A stretch of 64,000 bases of DNA from Corynebacterium ulceribovis DSM 45146 (GCF_000372445.1 NZ_AQUY01000003.1:124001-188000); one strand, 5' to 3'. Shown: positions 44,004-54,020, counted from the first letter of the stretch. The notes: generated by a model from the sequence alone, not told the origin. Program-made: numbers and translations.

Positions 44004-45041
44004 TTACTTCGCGGAGATGGACTTGCCGACGGAACGCAGTTCCTGAGCAGCCTGAACGATGCGCTCAGCCATGCCAGCTTCTGCCTTCTTCAGGTAAGAA
44101 CGTGGGTCGTAGACCTTCTTGTTGCCGACTTCGCCGTCAATCTTTAGCACGCCTTCGTAGTTGGTGAACATGTGGTCCACAACTGGGCGGGAGAATGCGT
44201 ACTGGGTGTCGGTGTCAACGTTCATCTTCACCACGCCGTACTCCAGGGATTCCAGGATCTTCTCTGGCTCGGAGCCGGAGCCACCGTGGAACACGAAGTC
44301 AAATGGGCGTGCTGCCGCATCCAGACCCAGGTACTTCGATGCGGTCTGCTGACCGTTCAGCAGGATCTCTGGGCGCAGCTTCACGTTGCCTGGCTTGTAG
44401 ACGCCGTGCACGTTACCGAAGGTAGCGGCCAGCAGGTAGCGGCCCTTTTCGCCGGTGCCCAGTGCGTCCACAGTCTTCTCGAAGTCCTTCGAGTCGGTGT
44501 ACAGCTTCGCGTTCGGGGAAGCTTCCACACCGTCTTCTTCGCCACCGACAACGCCGATTTCCACTTCGAGGATGATCTTCGCCTTAACTGCTGCTGCCAG
44601 CAGTTCCTTCGCGATGGTCAGGTTCTCATCCAGCGGAACAGCGGAGCCGTCCCACATGTGGGACTGGAACAGTGGGTTCTCGCCGCGGTCCACGCGCTCC
44701 TGGGAAATGGCCATCAGTGGGCGGACGAAGGTGTCCAGCTTTTCCTTCTGGCAGTGGTCGGTGTGCAGCGCCACGGTGATGTCGTACTGCTTGGCAACCT
44801 CGTGTGCGTACTCAGCCAGAGCGGTAGCACCAACGACCATGTTCTTGACGTTCAGACCGGAACCGAATTCTGCGCCACCGGTGGAGAACTGGATGATGCC
44901 GTCAGAGCCGGCGTCTGCGAAGCCCTTGAGAGCAGCGTTGATGGTCTCAGACGAGGTGCAGTTGATGGCCGGGAAGGCGTAGCCGCCCTTCTTAGCCTTG
45001 TCCAGCATTTCGTTATAAGCTTCGGGAGTTGCAATTGGCAT
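44004..45041 (-). CDS. fba: Fructose-bisphosphate aldolase, class II
   Basis: 345 residues from the ATG at 45039-45041 behind GGAGG. A zinc-dependent glycolytic aldolase splitting fructose 1,6-bisphosphate. Motifs: ALHTDHCQ (zinc and catalytic residues), LEVEIGVVGGEEDGV, GNVHGVYKPGN, FHGGSGS and NVDTDTQYAF. Strong codon bias suggests high expression. Only 55 bases from the upstream GH76 stop. Confidence 0.96.
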   Translation of the reverse strand: MPIATPEAYNEMLDKAKKGGYAFPAINCTSSETINAALKGFADAGSDGIIQFSTGGAEFGSGLNVKNMVVGATALAEYAHEVAKQYDITVALHTDHCQKEKLDTFVRPLMAISQERVDRGENPLFQSHMWDGSAVPLDENLTIAKELLAAAVKAKIILEVEIGVVGGEEDGVEASPNAKLYTDSKDFEKTVDALGTGEKGRYLLAATFGNVHGVYKPGNVKLRPEILLNGQQTASKYLGLDAAARPFDFVFHGGSGSEPEKILESLEYGVVKMNVDTDTQYAFSRPVVDHMFTNYEGVLKIDGEVGNKKVYDPRSYLKKAEAGMAERIVQAAQELRSVGKSISAK

Positions 45042-45096
45042 GAAAATACCTCCAAAGTCGGAAGGGGCGTATACAAAGTCGATTATGCCTGCGAAA

Positions 45097-46296
45097 TCAC
45101 TTTTCTGCCGGGGATGTTCCCTTCCCATCGGGGGTAGCCATCAGTTTTGCAGCCGCTTCCATCAGCATCCAGCCGCTGAGCTGCACAGATAGATCCCGCT
45201 CCGGCAACTCCGACGAATTCACGGCACCACCAACCGACGCTGCCAGCACACTCCCAGATTGCGGCACCCGCGCATCAGCTGCCCAATCCGCCGAAAACAG
45301 TGGCAACCCATCCAAATCCAGCCGGTGCCGCCACGCCGAATCCGCTGACTGCAGCACCAACCGTCGCGCAATCTTCCGAGTCGCCGGATCCGACGCCTCC
45401 AACGCTGCCAGCGCCAAATAGCGCACCAGCACCCCGTTGAACAGGCCACCATCACCGCCGCCACCGCCGCGCACAACACCCTTTTCATCGGCAAGGTGCT
45501 TAGCGACGGAATGGACCAAGTTCGCAGCCCGCGACTGATACTCCGCTGCCTTCTCCGGCTGCGTCGCAGCTAGTCGCTTCGCGATCTCCAAGCAAGCACC
45601 GATCATCACACCCTGGTTGTAGCTGTAGGCCCATTCCTCAGTAACCGGTCCGATCATCTCCAGACGGATGCCGTCTTTGATCAAACCGTCATTGCCCAGC
45701 AGGTTGTCGAAGATCCAGTCCGTTAGCTGCGCCGCTTCGTCAATACGCCCAAGCCGGGCAAAAAGCATTGCCGCCGGGCCGTTAGTGGGCACGTTGTAAA
45801 ACGTCATGCCGACCTTCCACGGCAGCACGCCCGTGGCGGAATCGACCGCATCCGTCAGGTTCATAATCAGCGGGCGCAGTGCAACCGACCGATGTGTTGG
45901 CACCAGCATTTTGTAGCGCTGCAAGGCCAACGCAAGCCACGCCTTATCGTCGTAATAATGGTTCGATGTGACCCGGCCAAAGTTCCGCAGAATCATCGAA
46001 TTGCGGGTCGCCCGAACTGTCTTCAACCGTTCCTTCGTCGGACGGCGCGACACCGCATCGAGCTGGCAGTCCAGATAATGTGCCTGCCACCAGTAATGCC
46101 ACGTCAACGACCAACGGTGCGCCGCCGCAGCTGGCCACGCCGTTGCCGCCAAGTTCGTTCCGGGGATGGCCCACAGCCGATGGCCATGCCGATTACGCAC
46201 CGCAGATTCCGCCAGGTCAGCGCGGTGATCCCACAGATCAGCCTGCACTTCCGACGGCACCGGGTTCGCCGAGAACTTCTTACTGCGATAAGGCAT
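45097..46296 (-). CDS. Glycoside hydrolase family 76 (alpha-1,6-mannanase-like)
   Basis: 399 residues from the ATG at 46294-46296 behind GGAAGGGGCG. GH76 (alpha/alpha)6 barrel features: the Asp pair in NHYYDDKAWLALALQRY, which is the catalytic site of the family, and YNQGVMIGACLEIAKRL. No signal peptide is seen, so it may act in the cytosol or be released by another route. Members cleave alpha-1,6-mannan, which in corynebacteria points to lipomannan or related glycans. It lies between trmH and fba, as in C. glutamicum. Confidence 0.85.
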   Translation of the reverse strand: MPYRSKKFSANPVPSEVQADLWDHRADLAESAVRNRHGHRLWAIPGTNLAATAWPAAAAHRWSLTWHYWWQAHYLDCQLDAVSRRPTKERLKTVRATRNSMILRNFGRVTSNHYYDDKAWLALALQRYKMLVPTHRSVALRPLIMNLTDAVDSATGVLPWKVGMTFYNVPTNGPAAMLFARLGRIDEAAQLTDWIFDNLLGNDGLIKDGIRLEMIGPVTEEWAYSYNQGVMIGACLEIAKRLAATQPEKAAEYQSRAANLVHSVAKHLADEKGVVRGGGGGDGGLFNGVLVRYLALAALEASDPATRKIARRLVLQSADSAWRHRLDLDGLPLFSADWAADARVPQSGSVLAASVGGAVNSSELPERDLSVQLSGWMLMEAAAKLMATPDGKGTSPAEK

Positions 46297-46401
46297 ATCG
46301 CCCCTTCCAGCCGGGAACACAGAGTCTCTGGGCTAAGGGTACGTCACCGCTCAGACACACGTCGCGCCATTCGAACACGCCTGGGAGACGCTGCCCAGCA
46401 G

Positions 46402-47148
46402 CTACCAAGCCTGCGACAAATCCGCATGCTGACGCACCCACGCATGCATCGCAATGCCCGCAGCCACACCCGCATTAATCGACCGCGTCGAACCGAACTG
46501 CGCAATCGACACCGTCATTCGCGCCGCCTGCTTCGCCAACTCCGACACACCCGGCCCTTCCTGGCCGAACAACAGCAAACACTTCTCCGGCAGCTCCGCG
46601 GTCTCTAGTGGCACCGACCCCGGCACATTATCCACCGCCACCAGCGTCAGGTCATTCGCGGCGGCATACTCTGCCACCGCATTGACCGTGTCGTGGTGCA
46701 TCAGGTGCTGGTAACGGTCAGTGACCATCGCGCCGCGCCGATTCCACCGACGCTTGCCCACGATATGCACGGTATCGACGGCAAACGCATTCGCGGTGCG
46801 CACCACCGTGCCGATATTGGCATCGTGCTCAAAATTCTCAATCGCCACATGCAGGCTGTGCCGGCGGGTATCAATATCCGCGACAATCGCTTCGCGTCGC
46901 CAATAGCGGTACGCATCGACAACGTTGCGGCGATCACCTTCAGCCAGCAGCTCTGGGTCGAACTGTGCGCCCGTCGGAGCTGGCTCGCCAGGGTGCTCCT
47001 CGGCCCACGGGCCGACGCCATGCGTGCCTTTGCCCCATTCCGTTGGGCCAGGTTGGTCCGAGCTGGTCAGACCTAGTCCCGGCTGGTCGGAGCTGGCTGC
47101 GGGAGTGCCGGCGGAATTTTCGGGTGAAGTATCCGTCAAAAAGCTCAC
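46402..47148 (-). CDS. SpoU/TrmH family RNA ribose methyltransferase
   Basis: 248 residues. A disordered N-terminus of about 75 residues contains SSDQPG repeats. The SPOUT domain follows: HVAIENFEHDANIGTVVRTANAFAV (motif 1), LLFGQEGPGVSELA (motif 2) and QFGSTRSINAGVAAGIAMHAWV (motif 3, knotted SAM site). It 2'-O-methylates an rRNA or tRNA; target unassigned. A GTG start overlaps the pyrE stop (GTGA), so the genes are translationally coupled. Confidence 0.88.
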   Translation of the reverse strand: MSFLTDTSPENSAGTPAASSDQPGLGLTSSDQPGPTEWGKGTHGVGPWAEEHPGEPAPTGAQFDPELLAEGDRRNVVDAYRYWRREAIVADIDTRRHSLHVAIENFEHDANIGTVVRTANAFAVDTVHIVGKRRWNRRGAMVTDRYQHLMHHDTVNAVAEYAAANDLTLVAVDNVPGSVPLETAELPEKCLLLFGQEGPGVSELAKQAARMTVSIAQFGSTRSINAGVAAGIAMHAWVRQHADLSQAW

Positions 47149-47687
47149 TCCACCAAGCCCAGGTCGGCCAGGTTCAGCACGCTGCGGTACTCCAACCCTG
47201 CCTCGCGGATAACGTCCGCGGCGCCGGTCGCACGGTCAACGACGGTGGCCACACCAACAACCTCCGCGCCCGCCTCGCGCAACGCAGCCACCGCGGTCAG
47301 CGGAGAATTACCAGTCGTCGTAGTGTCCTCAACGACCAAAACACGCTTGCCGACGATATCCGGCCCCTCAATGCGGCGCTGCATACCGTGACGCTTGGCC
47401 TCCTTGCGCACCACAAACGCGTCAATCGGACGGCCCGGCGCATGCATCACCGCCGCGGCAACCGGATCCGCGCCAAGAGTCAGACCGCCAACATGGTCGA
47501 AATCCCAGTCCGCGGTCATCTCACGCAGCAGCTGGCCAATCAGCGGGCTAGCTTCGTGGTGCAGAGTGGCGCGGCGCAGGTCAACGTAGTAATCCGCTTC
47601 CTTACCGGAAGAAAGAGTGACCTTGCCATGGACGACGGCAAGTTCCTTCACCCACTCGGCAAGGCGGGACTTGGCATCACTATTCAT
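47145..47687 (-). CDS. pyrE: Orotate phosphoribosyltransferase
   Basis: 180 residues from the ATG at 47685-47687, which lies inside the last codons of the upstream gene. It makes orotidine monophosphate from orotate and PRPP. Visible: LSSGKEADYYVDLRRATL, GLTLGADPVAAAV, FVVRKEAKRHGMQRRIEGP (flexible catalytic loop) and the PRPP motif VLVVEDTTTTGNS. Confidence 0.95.
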   Translation of the reverse strand: MNSDAKSRLAEWVKELAVVHGKVTLSSGKEADYYVDLRRATLHHEASPLIGQLLREMTADWDFDHVGGLTLGADPVAAAVMHAPGRPIDAFVVRKEAKRHGMQRRIEGPDIVGKRVLVVEDTTTTGNSPLTAVAALREAGAEVVGVATVVDRATGAADVIREAGLEYRSVLNLADLGLVE

Positions 47688-49482
47688 CTGCGGCTGGGGC
47701 ATCAGCGGACTCCTTCTGCGGGTCGTTCGGGGTTGCCTCGGCTGAGGATGCGTCGGCTGGGGTTGCCTCAGCGGGGGTTGCCTCAGCGGGGCGGGCATCA
47801 TCAAAGATTGTAGAAGCGGTGGACAGGCGGCGGATAATCCGGCCACCAGTGTTCGACGCACGGGTGTGGTCTGGGTCCGAACCAATCGCCGGCAAATGCG
47901 GCGACTGCGGACCATCGGTAGTCGGGCCACCCAGATTCGGGATATTCGCGACATCACCATGGGTTGTGCCGCGACTGCGCGACGGCAACTCCACCGGCTC
48001 CGTCGGCGCCATGAACGGTGGCTGCGCTGGCCGCCACACCGGCTCCTCCTCCATCGACACCACAGCATCCGGCACCGCTGGGACGGCACGCAGATGCCCG
48101 CGGTGGTTCGGATCCGACTGCTCCTCATCCTGAATGGTGAAGGGGCGCGGGCGGGATGGGTCGCGGAGCTGATCGTCGGAATGGGTGGTCAGGGCGCTGC
48201 GCGGCGGCAACATACGCAGGCAATCTGCGAGGCCAGCCAGCGGCTCGAATGTCGACTCCCATGCCTGCGGCGTGGTGCGATCCACCAGCTGCGCCAACAC
48301 CCAGTCGCCTTCCGCCCACACTGCGGTGACTTCCGGTGGCATCGTGCCGAGGGCGCGGTCGGTGCGCTCATCGAACATGCGATGAATTGCCTCTTCATCA
48401 TTGGCATACACGGTAAAGCCCTGCGCATCGCCGACTTCGTACAGGTCATCGGCGTCATCGTCGGCGACTGGGGAGTCCGGACGGCGGGCATCCATCACAA
48501 CATTGGAAGCGCCACCACGACGCATCGCCACGACCGTGGTCTCGCCGAGGTCGGCGATGTGGATTTCCCGGCCGTTGACGGCGCCCGATACAACATCGCG
48601 GGTGGAATGACCGGATGCGGCGGCACCTCGAGCCCATTCCTCGGACAGGAAACGGTCTTCCTTTGCGAAATCAAAACCGTTGGCGAGCGCCCATTCTCGG
48701 CGCTGCTTGCGCAGATTGTTGCCTAGGTTCAGCAGGCCCGATAGCGGGTTGGTCGGGCGCTGGGCAACGTTATGCGGGACTGATTTCGGCTCGGCAGGTT
48801 CCGCAGGTTCGGGCTCTGGTTCGGGCTCTGTGTCCGAAGGCTCGGGCTCGGATTCGGTGTCGTGTTCGGTGTCCGCAGGCTCGGAAGGCTCGCTGCCACC
48901 AAACCCACCTTCACTAGATTCAAGGTCGACGTCGTCGGCGAAATCAGCGTGCTCGTGGAAGCCGAGACCACCAAATTCGTCTTCTTCGTCCGCGACTTCT
49001 TCCATTTCCGGTTCCGGCGCGGCCGCATCAGCCTCAGATTCGGCGTCTTCAGCATCAGTTTCTTCCGGAACCGCTAGCTGCTCCGGCAGCTCAACTGGCT
49101 GGTCATCGGCCCACGCAGCTTCGAACTCGTCAGCGTCGACCGGCTCAAGTACTTCCGGCTCAGCCACAGACTCCGGCTCGACCTCTTCGTCCAGCTCAGC
49201 GTCGACGGTCGCCGACTCAGCCACAGGTTCCGGCACCACAGGTTCCGGCGCCACAGGTTCTAGCTCGACGAGCTCCGGCTCCTCGTCAACCACTTCCCCA
49301 TCAATCGCGCCCGCTGGCAACTCCGCAGGCGCATCCGCCCCTGCCGCCACGGGCTGCGGAGCTGATTCCGGCTGCTCCGAAACGTCAATAAGCCCATTGG
49401 CGGAACGCCGGCGCGCATCAACAATTAATAACGCAACACCAGTAAGAATCAGGACGGCCGCGGCGGCAATGAGTACATACAT
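47680..49482 (-). CDS. Single-pass membrane protein with acidic repeat region
   Basis: 600 residues from the ATG at 49480-49482 (a GTG immediately before is possible). One helix at the N-terminus (VLIAAAAVLILTGVALLIV), then a strongly acidic segment of about 200 residues with VVPEPVAE-type and SEPEPSDTE repeats. A folded cytoplasmic domain follows at about 265-460, with WALANGFDFAKEDRFLSEEWARG and VNGREIHIADLGETTVVAMRRGG. The tail is disordered and Ala/Glu/Thr-rich (TPAEATPADAS). Conserved in position before pyrE in corynebacteria; function unknown. The end overlaps pyrE by eight bases. Confidence 0.75.
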   Translation of the reverse strand: MYVLIAAAAVLILTGVALLIVDARRRSANGLIDVSEQPESAPQPVAAGADAPAELPAGAIDGEVVDEEPELVELEPVAPEPVVPEPVAESATVDAELDEEVEPESVAEPEVLEPVDADEFEAAWADDQPVELPEQLAVPEETDAEDAESEADAAAPEPEMEEVADEEDEFGGLGFHEHADFADDVDLESSEGGFGGSEPSEPADTEHDTESEPEPSDTEPEPEPEPAEPAEPKSVPHNVAQRPTNPLSGLLNLGNNLRKQRREWALANGFDFAKEDRFLSEEWARGAAASGHSTRDVVSGAVNGREIHIADLGETTVVAMRRGGASNVVMDARRPDSPVADDDADDLYEVGDAQGFTVYANDEEAIHRMFDERTDRALGTMPPEVTAVWAEGDWVLAQLVDRTTPQAWESTFEPLAGLADCLRMLPPRSALTTHSDDQLRDPSRPRPFTIQDEEQSDPNHRGHLRAVPAVPDAVVSMEEEPVWRPAQPPFMAPTEPVELPSRSRGTTHGDVANIPNLGGPTTDGPQSPHLPAIGSDPDHTRASNTGGRIIRRLSTASTIFDDARPAEATPAEATPADASSAEATPNDPQKESADAPAADE

Positions 49483-49498
49483 CACCGCCAATATTAGG

Positions 49499-50332
49499 CT
49501 AGTGACGTTCGAAAGGACGGGAAGCGTCCACCGACCACTGCGACCAACCACCAATGTAATTCGCCGCGCCCGGCATGCCCACGTTGTGCATCGCCGCAAT
49601 CGCCAACGACGAATGCAGCCCGCTGCCCGAATACAGCACCGCCTGCGACGCATCCGTCACGCCGACCTCGGCAAACAGCGTGCGGACCTTATCCTCCGAC
49701 GCCCACCCATCCCGACGGTTGTACAGCTGATCCACCGGAATATTCACGGCACCCTTGATATGCCCGGCCTGAAAATCAAGCTTTTCCGTCAAGCCACGGA
49801 ACCGATTAGGTTCACGCGTATCGACGATTACCTTCCCGGCGTTCATCCACTGCAGCACTTGTTCAGTGTTCAGCGACGGGATCGAATCCAGCTGCACCTG
49901 ATACTTCGACCGATTCGCCAGACGGCCCGGGCCACCGACAATCTGCAGCGCTTCCGCTTCCCACTCCTTGATGCCGCCGGTGAGGATTTTCACGTCGCGG
50001 ACGCCCGCCCAGCGCAGCACCCACCAGGTGCGGCCTGCCATTTTGCAGTTCTCTGTGTCGTAAACAACGACGGAGCTGTCCGACGTAATGCCAGCTTGGC
50101 GGAGGAACCTCTGCAGACGGGAGGCCGTCGGAATCGGGTTGCGGCCCGCTTCGCGCGACGGCCAGGAACACATCGCTTCTTCAACGTTGCAGTACAGCGA
50201 CTGCGGGATGTGCGCCATCGTGAACTGTGAATAAGACAGGATGCCCTTAGTCCAACGGGTGTCCAGGATTACTGGGGTATTGCCATCGTGAATTTGCGCG
50301 CTCAGTTCCTGAGCGGAGACAGACAGAGCCAT
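49499..50332 (-). CDS. Rhodanese-family sulfurtransferase with Ser at the catalytic Cys position
   Basis: 277 residues with two rhodanese domains, like SseA/ThtR. The N-terminal domain shows ILDTRW and the CNVEEAM region; the C-terminal domain shows VIVDTREPNRFRG and GHIKGAVNIP. The active-site loop, normally C-G-S-G-V-T-A, reads Y-S-G-S-G-L-H here: the codon at 49628-49630 is TCG (Ser235). The enzyme cannot form the usual cysteine persulfide there, so it is probably not an active thiosulfate or mercaptopyruvate sulfurtransferase. It may be a binding protein. Its place next to the pyrE cluster matches thtR of C. glutamicum. Confidence 0.85.
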   Translation of the reverse strand: MALSVSAQELSAQIHDGNTPVILDTRWTKGILSYSQFTMAHIPQSLYCNVEEAMCSWPSREAGRNPIPTASRLQRFLRQAGITSDSSVVVYDTENCKMAGRTWWVLRWAGVRDVKILTGGIKEWEAEALQIVGGPGRLANRSKYQVQLDSIPSLNTEQVLQWMNAGKVIVDTREPNRFRGLTEKLDFQAGHIKGAVNIPVDQLYNRRDGWASEDKVRTLFAEVGVTDASQAVLYSGSGLHSSLAIAAMHNVGMPGAANYIGGWSQWSVDASRPFERH

Positions 50333-50437
50333 ACCCCTGACCCTAGTTCGGTGGCGGCGATGGCGCTGGGTGGGCGGTGTTGGTGCTGTGGAGGTGGGGC
50401 GTTGGGTGGTGCTGGGTGGGCGGTGGTGGTGGGCGGA

Positions 50438-50821
50438 TTAGCTTGCGGCTGTACACACTAGATCGCGCATTTGCTGCTGCACCTTGTCGGTGAGTGCCGG
50501 GATGGCGAAGTGGGTTGGCCACATTTCACCGCTGTCGAGTGCGGCGGAATCGTTGAAGCCGAGCGTGGTGTAGCGAGTGTCGAACTTGCTAGCTACCTGT
50601 AGGAACACTAGGACGCTGCCGTCTTTTTCGTAAGCAGGCATGCCATACCAAGTACGCGGCGCGAGGTCAGGAGCGACTTCTGTGACCGCTTGGTGCAGCG
50701 CAACGGCGATTGCGCGATCGGCAGGCGGCATTTCGTCAATCTTTTCCATGAGGGCCTGCAAGTTGTCGGCCTTCTTCTTGCCGCCGCGCTCGCCTCGCAG
50801 CTCTTCAGCGCGCTCCTTCAT
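50438..50821 (-). CDS. DUF1801 family protein, N-terminus probably displaced by a frameshift
   Basis: The intact frame of 127 residues matches DUF1801 (PADRAIAVALHQAVTEVAPDLAPRTWYGMPAYEKDG...FDTRYTTLGFNDSAALDSGEMWPTHFAI). Upstream in the same frame there is still good family sequence (GFSAAERQAMKERAEELRG), so the real start is further back. The natural ATG at 50961-50963 (MSTEPDKTSTTTAEATE) is in another frame. Between them two 16-base copies with a 22-base period shift the frame (50891-50928). Removing one 22-base unit would join the two. It is either a broken gene using an internal start, or a phase-variable one. Confidence 0.65.
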   Translation of the reverse strand: MKERAEELRGERGGKKKADNLQALMEKIDEMPPADRAIAVALHQAVTEVAPDLAPRTWYGMPAYEKDGSVLVFLQVASKFDTRYTTLGFNDSAALDSGEMWPTHFAIPALTDKVQQQMRDLVCTAAS

Positions 50822-50890
50822 GGCTTGGCGTTCAGCGGCGGAGAAACCCGTGCCTTCGGCTGTCGAGTTCGTGGCGGTGTTGGTTTTGGC

Positions 50891-50928
50891 TTCGGTGGCT
50901 TCGGCGTGTGGATTCGGTGGCTTCGGCG
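50891..50928. repeat. 22-bp-period direct repeat in the DUF1801 gene
   Basis: TTCGGTGGCTTCGGCG occurs at 50891-50906 and 50913-50928, with TGTGGA between. The 22-base period is not a multiple of three, so copy number decides the reading frame of the N-terminus. Confidence 0.75.
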
Positions 50929-51004
50929 GTGGTAGTGCTGGTTTTGTCAGGTTCCGTTGACATGTTTCCAGCGTAGTGAGGCCTGAGTCGGGACGGAAGA
51001 TCGT

Positions 51005-51070
51005 TTAGCCCGGCGTTTCGTAAATAAATAGGCCTAAAAAGGGCCCCTAATTTACGTTTTGCCGGGCTAA
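51005..51070. repeat. Nested inverted repeat (MITE-like or structured RNA)
   Basis: TTAGCCCGGC (51005-51014) is exactly mirrored by GCCGGGCTAA (51061-51070). Inside, CGTAAAT (51019-51025) mirrors ATTTACG (51050-51056), and GGCC/GGCC lie at the centre. The element is about 66 bases long and stands alone in the intergenic region. Confidence 0.6.
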
Positions 51071-51343
51071 CGAAAAATATGGTCATCAAAGAAGAAGTAC
51101 CGCACATCTTGGGTGCAAAAGCGTCCATTCCGTGGTCACACGCGTCCATTCAGTGAGAATCGACCGAGGATATAAGGCGCCGCCACCTCGTATGCATAAA
51201 GAATTAATGTCAGCCGCCATCGGCGGCTGTCAGTAATGCCTTTTAGGGATCAAATGCTGGAGCCCTAGTTAGTAACCAGAAACTCACCGCTGAATGACGC
51301 GCTTACCGGCACCAGAGCGCATCATTGACGGACGAAACAGCGA

Positions 51344-51373
51344 AGAGGTGGTGCTGAAAACAGCACCACCTCT
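51344..51373 (-). terminator. Terminator of clpB
   Basis: AGAGGTGGTGCTG (51344-51356) and CAGCACCACCTCT (51361-51373) are exact complements with a four-base loop. On the minus strand CTTCGCTGTTT follows, a weak U tract. It lies 70 bases past the clpB stop. Confidence 0.75.
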
Positions 51374-51443
51374 CCGGAGCGATTGGCTACCACAGTCCGC
51401 GGCCGGCTTAGCCCTACTCCGCGGCCAACCCACTCCCGCCCGC

Positions 51444-54020
51444 CTACTCCACGACAGTCTGCGCAGTAATGGTCAGGCCTTCGGCCTCATCCACATCGCC
51501 AGCAACGTCGACGGTGACAACGTCGCCGTCGCGGACGTGTCCGGCCAGCAGTTCCTTGGCCAGCTGGTCGCCGATTGCCTTCTGAATCAGACGACGCAAC
51601 GGACGGGCACCGTAAGCAGGCTCGTACCCGCGGGTACCCAGCCACTGCTTAGCCGCATCGGTCACATCCAGCGTCAGGCGACGCTGTGCCAACCGGTCTG
51701 CCAGGCCGCGCAGCTGGATGTCGACAATGCTGGTCAGCTGGTCGGCAGTCAGTGCGTGGAAGATGATGACATCGTCCAGACGGTTAATGAATTCTGGCTT
51801 AAATGCTGCCTTCACAGCCGCCATAATCTGCTCATCCGACCCGCCGGCCCCCAGGTTGGATGTCAAAATCAGGATGGTATTCCGGAAATCAACAGTCCGA
51901 CCCTGGCCGTCGGTCAAGCGACCTTCATCAAGCACCTGCAAGAGCACGTCGAAGACGTCTGGGTGAGCTTTCTCCACTTCGTCAAAAAGCACAACGGTGT
52001 ATGGCCGACGTCGAACCGCTTCGGTCAGCTGACCGCCGGCATCGTAGCCAACGTATCCCGGAGGCGCACCAATCAAACGTGCGACGGAGTGCTTCTCGCC
52101 GTACTCGGACATGTCGATACGAACCATCGCCAGTTCGTCGTCAAATAGGAACTCCGCCAACGACTTTGCCAGCTCAGTTTTACCGACACCGGTGGGGCCG
52201 AGGAACATGAACGAACCAGTTGGTCGGTTCGGGTCGGCGACACCAGCGCGGGTACGGCGCACCGCATCCGACACCGCTTCGACGGCCTTTTCCTGCCCAA
52301 CAACGCGGCCACGCAGCGCTGCTTCCATGTTCAGCAGCTTCTCGGTTTCACCCTGCATCATGCGGCCAGCCGGAATGCCAGTCCATGCCGACACCACTTC
52401 CGCGATTTCGTCTGGCCCAACTTCCTCATTCAGCATCTTCGACTCTTCAGCCTCCGCTGCCTGCTGTTCCGCCCCAACCAGCTGCTTCTCCAGCTCCGGA
52501 ATCTGCCCGTAGCGCAGCTCCGCAACGCGCCCGTAGTCGCCTTCGCGCTCGGCCTTCTCCGATTCAGTGCGCAGCGCTTCCAGCTCCTCGCGCACTTCAC
52601 GAACCCGGTCGATGGAGCCCTTCTCCAGCGACCACCGTGCGGTCATCTGGTCGAGAGCTTCCCGCTCGTCAGCCAATTCTTCCCGCAGTTTCGCCAGGCG
52701 CTCCTTCGACGCTTCATCGGTTTCCTTCGCCAGCGCCATCTCTTCAATTTCCAAGCGTCGAACCACGCGCTGAGCGTCGTCGATTTCCTGTGGGTTGGAA
52801 TCGATTTCAATGCGCAACCGCGAGGCAGCTTCGTCAACCAGGTCAATGGCCTTGTCCGGCAGGAACCGCGAGGTGATGTATCGGTCCGACAGCGTTGCCG
52901 CCGACACCAGCGCCGAGTCCGTAATCCGCACACCGTGGTGCACTTCGTAGCGTTCCTTCAGGCCACGAAGAATACCGATGGTGTCTTCCACGGAAGGCTC
53001 GCCAACGTACACCTGCTGGAAGCGTCGTTCCAGCGCAGCGTCCTTTTCGATGTACTTGCGGTACTCGTCCAGGGTGGTCGCGCCAACCAGTCGCAGTTCA
53101 CCGCGGGCCAGCATTGGCTTAATCATGTTGCCGGCGTCCATGCCGGATTCACCGGTGGCACCAGCACCGACAATGGTGTGGATTTCATCGATGAACGTCA
53201 CAATCTGCCCGTCGGATTCCTTGATTTCATCCAGGACAGCCTTCAGCCGCTCCTCGAATTCACCGCGATATTTCGCACCCGCGACCATCGAACCCAGGTC
53301 GAGGGAAATCAGCGTCTTACCCTTCAGCGACTCTGGAACGTCACCGGCAACCATGCGGCGGGCAAGCCCCTCCACAATGGCGGTTTTACCGACACCAGGT
53401 TCACCAATCAGCACTGGGTTGTTCTTCGTGCGCCGCGACAGCACCTGCACCACACGCCGAATCTCCGCGTCACGCCCAATCACTGGGTCGATTTTGCCTT
53501 CGCGGGCGCGAGCAGTCAGGTCAGTCGAGTACTTCTCCAAGGCCTGGAACTGGCCTTCTGGGTCCTCGGTCGTCACCTTCCGGTTGCCGCGGACCGACGT
53601 CAGCGCACCTTGGAGCGCATCAGCTGTGGCACCGGCGTTTTGCAGGGCTTTTCCGGCTTCCGAGTCGCCCTTGGCAATACCAATGAGCAGAATCTCGGTG
53701 GAGACGTATTCGTCACCGAGTTGCCCGGCAAGCTCTTCAGCTGCGGTCAGCGAGTTCAGCGCATCCCGGTTGAACTGCGGGTTCGCCATGTTGGAGCCCG
53801 ATGCCTTTGGGTAACCGTCAACAATGCGCTGTGCTTCGGTGAGCAGCGCCTTTGGGTCCGCCCCGGTGGCCTGGATCAGTGGGCTGGCGAGGCCTTCAGC
53901 CTGCTCAAGGAGAGCCACAAGCAGGTGCGCTGGCCGAATATCTGGGTTGCCGGCGGCCGATGCGGATTTCAGCGCCGCCTGCAGGACCTCAGCTGTCTTG
54001 GTGGTTGGGGTAAATGACAT
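51444..54020 (-). CDS. clpB: ATP-dependent chaperone ClpB
   Basis: 858 residues, full family length. An N-terminal Clp repeat domain, first AAA+ module ([27 protein letters not shown]), the middle coiled-coil ([37 protein letters not shown]), and second AAA+ module ([48 protein letters not shown]) are all present. It resolubilises aggregates with DnaK. Start behind GGGGAAA. A HAIR operator 75 bases upstream indicates HspR control. Confidence 0.96.
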   Translation of the reverse strand: MSFTPTTKTAEVLQAALKSASAAGNPDIRPAHLLVALLEQAEGLASPLIQATGADPKALLTEAQRIVDGYPKASGSNMANPQFNRDALNSLTAAEELAGQLGDEYVSTEILLIGIAKGDSEAGKALQNAGATADALQGALTSVRGNRKVTTEDPEGQFQALEKYSTDLTARAREGKIDPVIGRDAEIRRVVQVLSRRTKNNPVLIGEPGVGKTAIVEGLARRMVAGDVPESLKGKTLISLDLGSMVAGAKYRGEFEERLKAVLDEIKESDGQIVTFIDEIHTIVGAGATGESGMDAGNMIKPMLARGELRLVGATTLDEYRKYIEKDAALERRFQQVYVGEPSVEDTIGILRGLKERYEVHHGVRITDSALVSAATLSDRYITSRFLPDKAIDLVDEAASRLRIEIDSNPQEIDDAQRVVRRLEIEEMALAKETDEASKERLAKLREELADEREALDQMTARWSLEKGSIDRVREVREELEALRTESEKAEREGDYGRVAELRYGQIPELEKQLVGAEQQAAEAEESKMLNEEVGPDEIAEVVSAWTGIPAGRMMQGETEKLLNMEAALRGRVVGQEKAVEAVSDAVRRTRAGVADPNRPTGSFMFLGPTGVGKTELAKSLAEFLFDDELAMVRIDMSEYGEKHSVARLIGAPPGYVGYDAGGQLTEAVRRRPYTVVLFDEVEKAHPDVFDVLLQVLDEGRLTDGQGRTVDFRNTILILTSNLGAGGSDEQIMAAVKAAFKPEFINRLDDVIIFHALTADQLTSIVDIQLRGLADRLAQRRLTLDVTDAAKQWLGTRGYEPAYGARPLRRLIQKAIGDQLAKELLAGHVRDGDVVTVDVAGDVDEAEGLTITAQTVVE

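Larger units (their letters stand above)
50964..51443. other. Intergenic region between DUF1801 and clpB
   Basis: 480 bases with no convincing gene. It holds a long imperfect inverted repeat (51005-51070), an AT-rich part, a GC-rich dyad CAGCCGCC/GGCGGCTG around 51212-51230, and the clpB terminator (51344-51373). It is a possible place for a small RNA. Confidence 0.5.

Noticed and set aside
48680..50230. Ser-rich plus-strand frame opposite the acidic membrane protein
   Set aside because: The Ser/Gly repeats are the antisense of the Glu/Pro repeats in the real gene.
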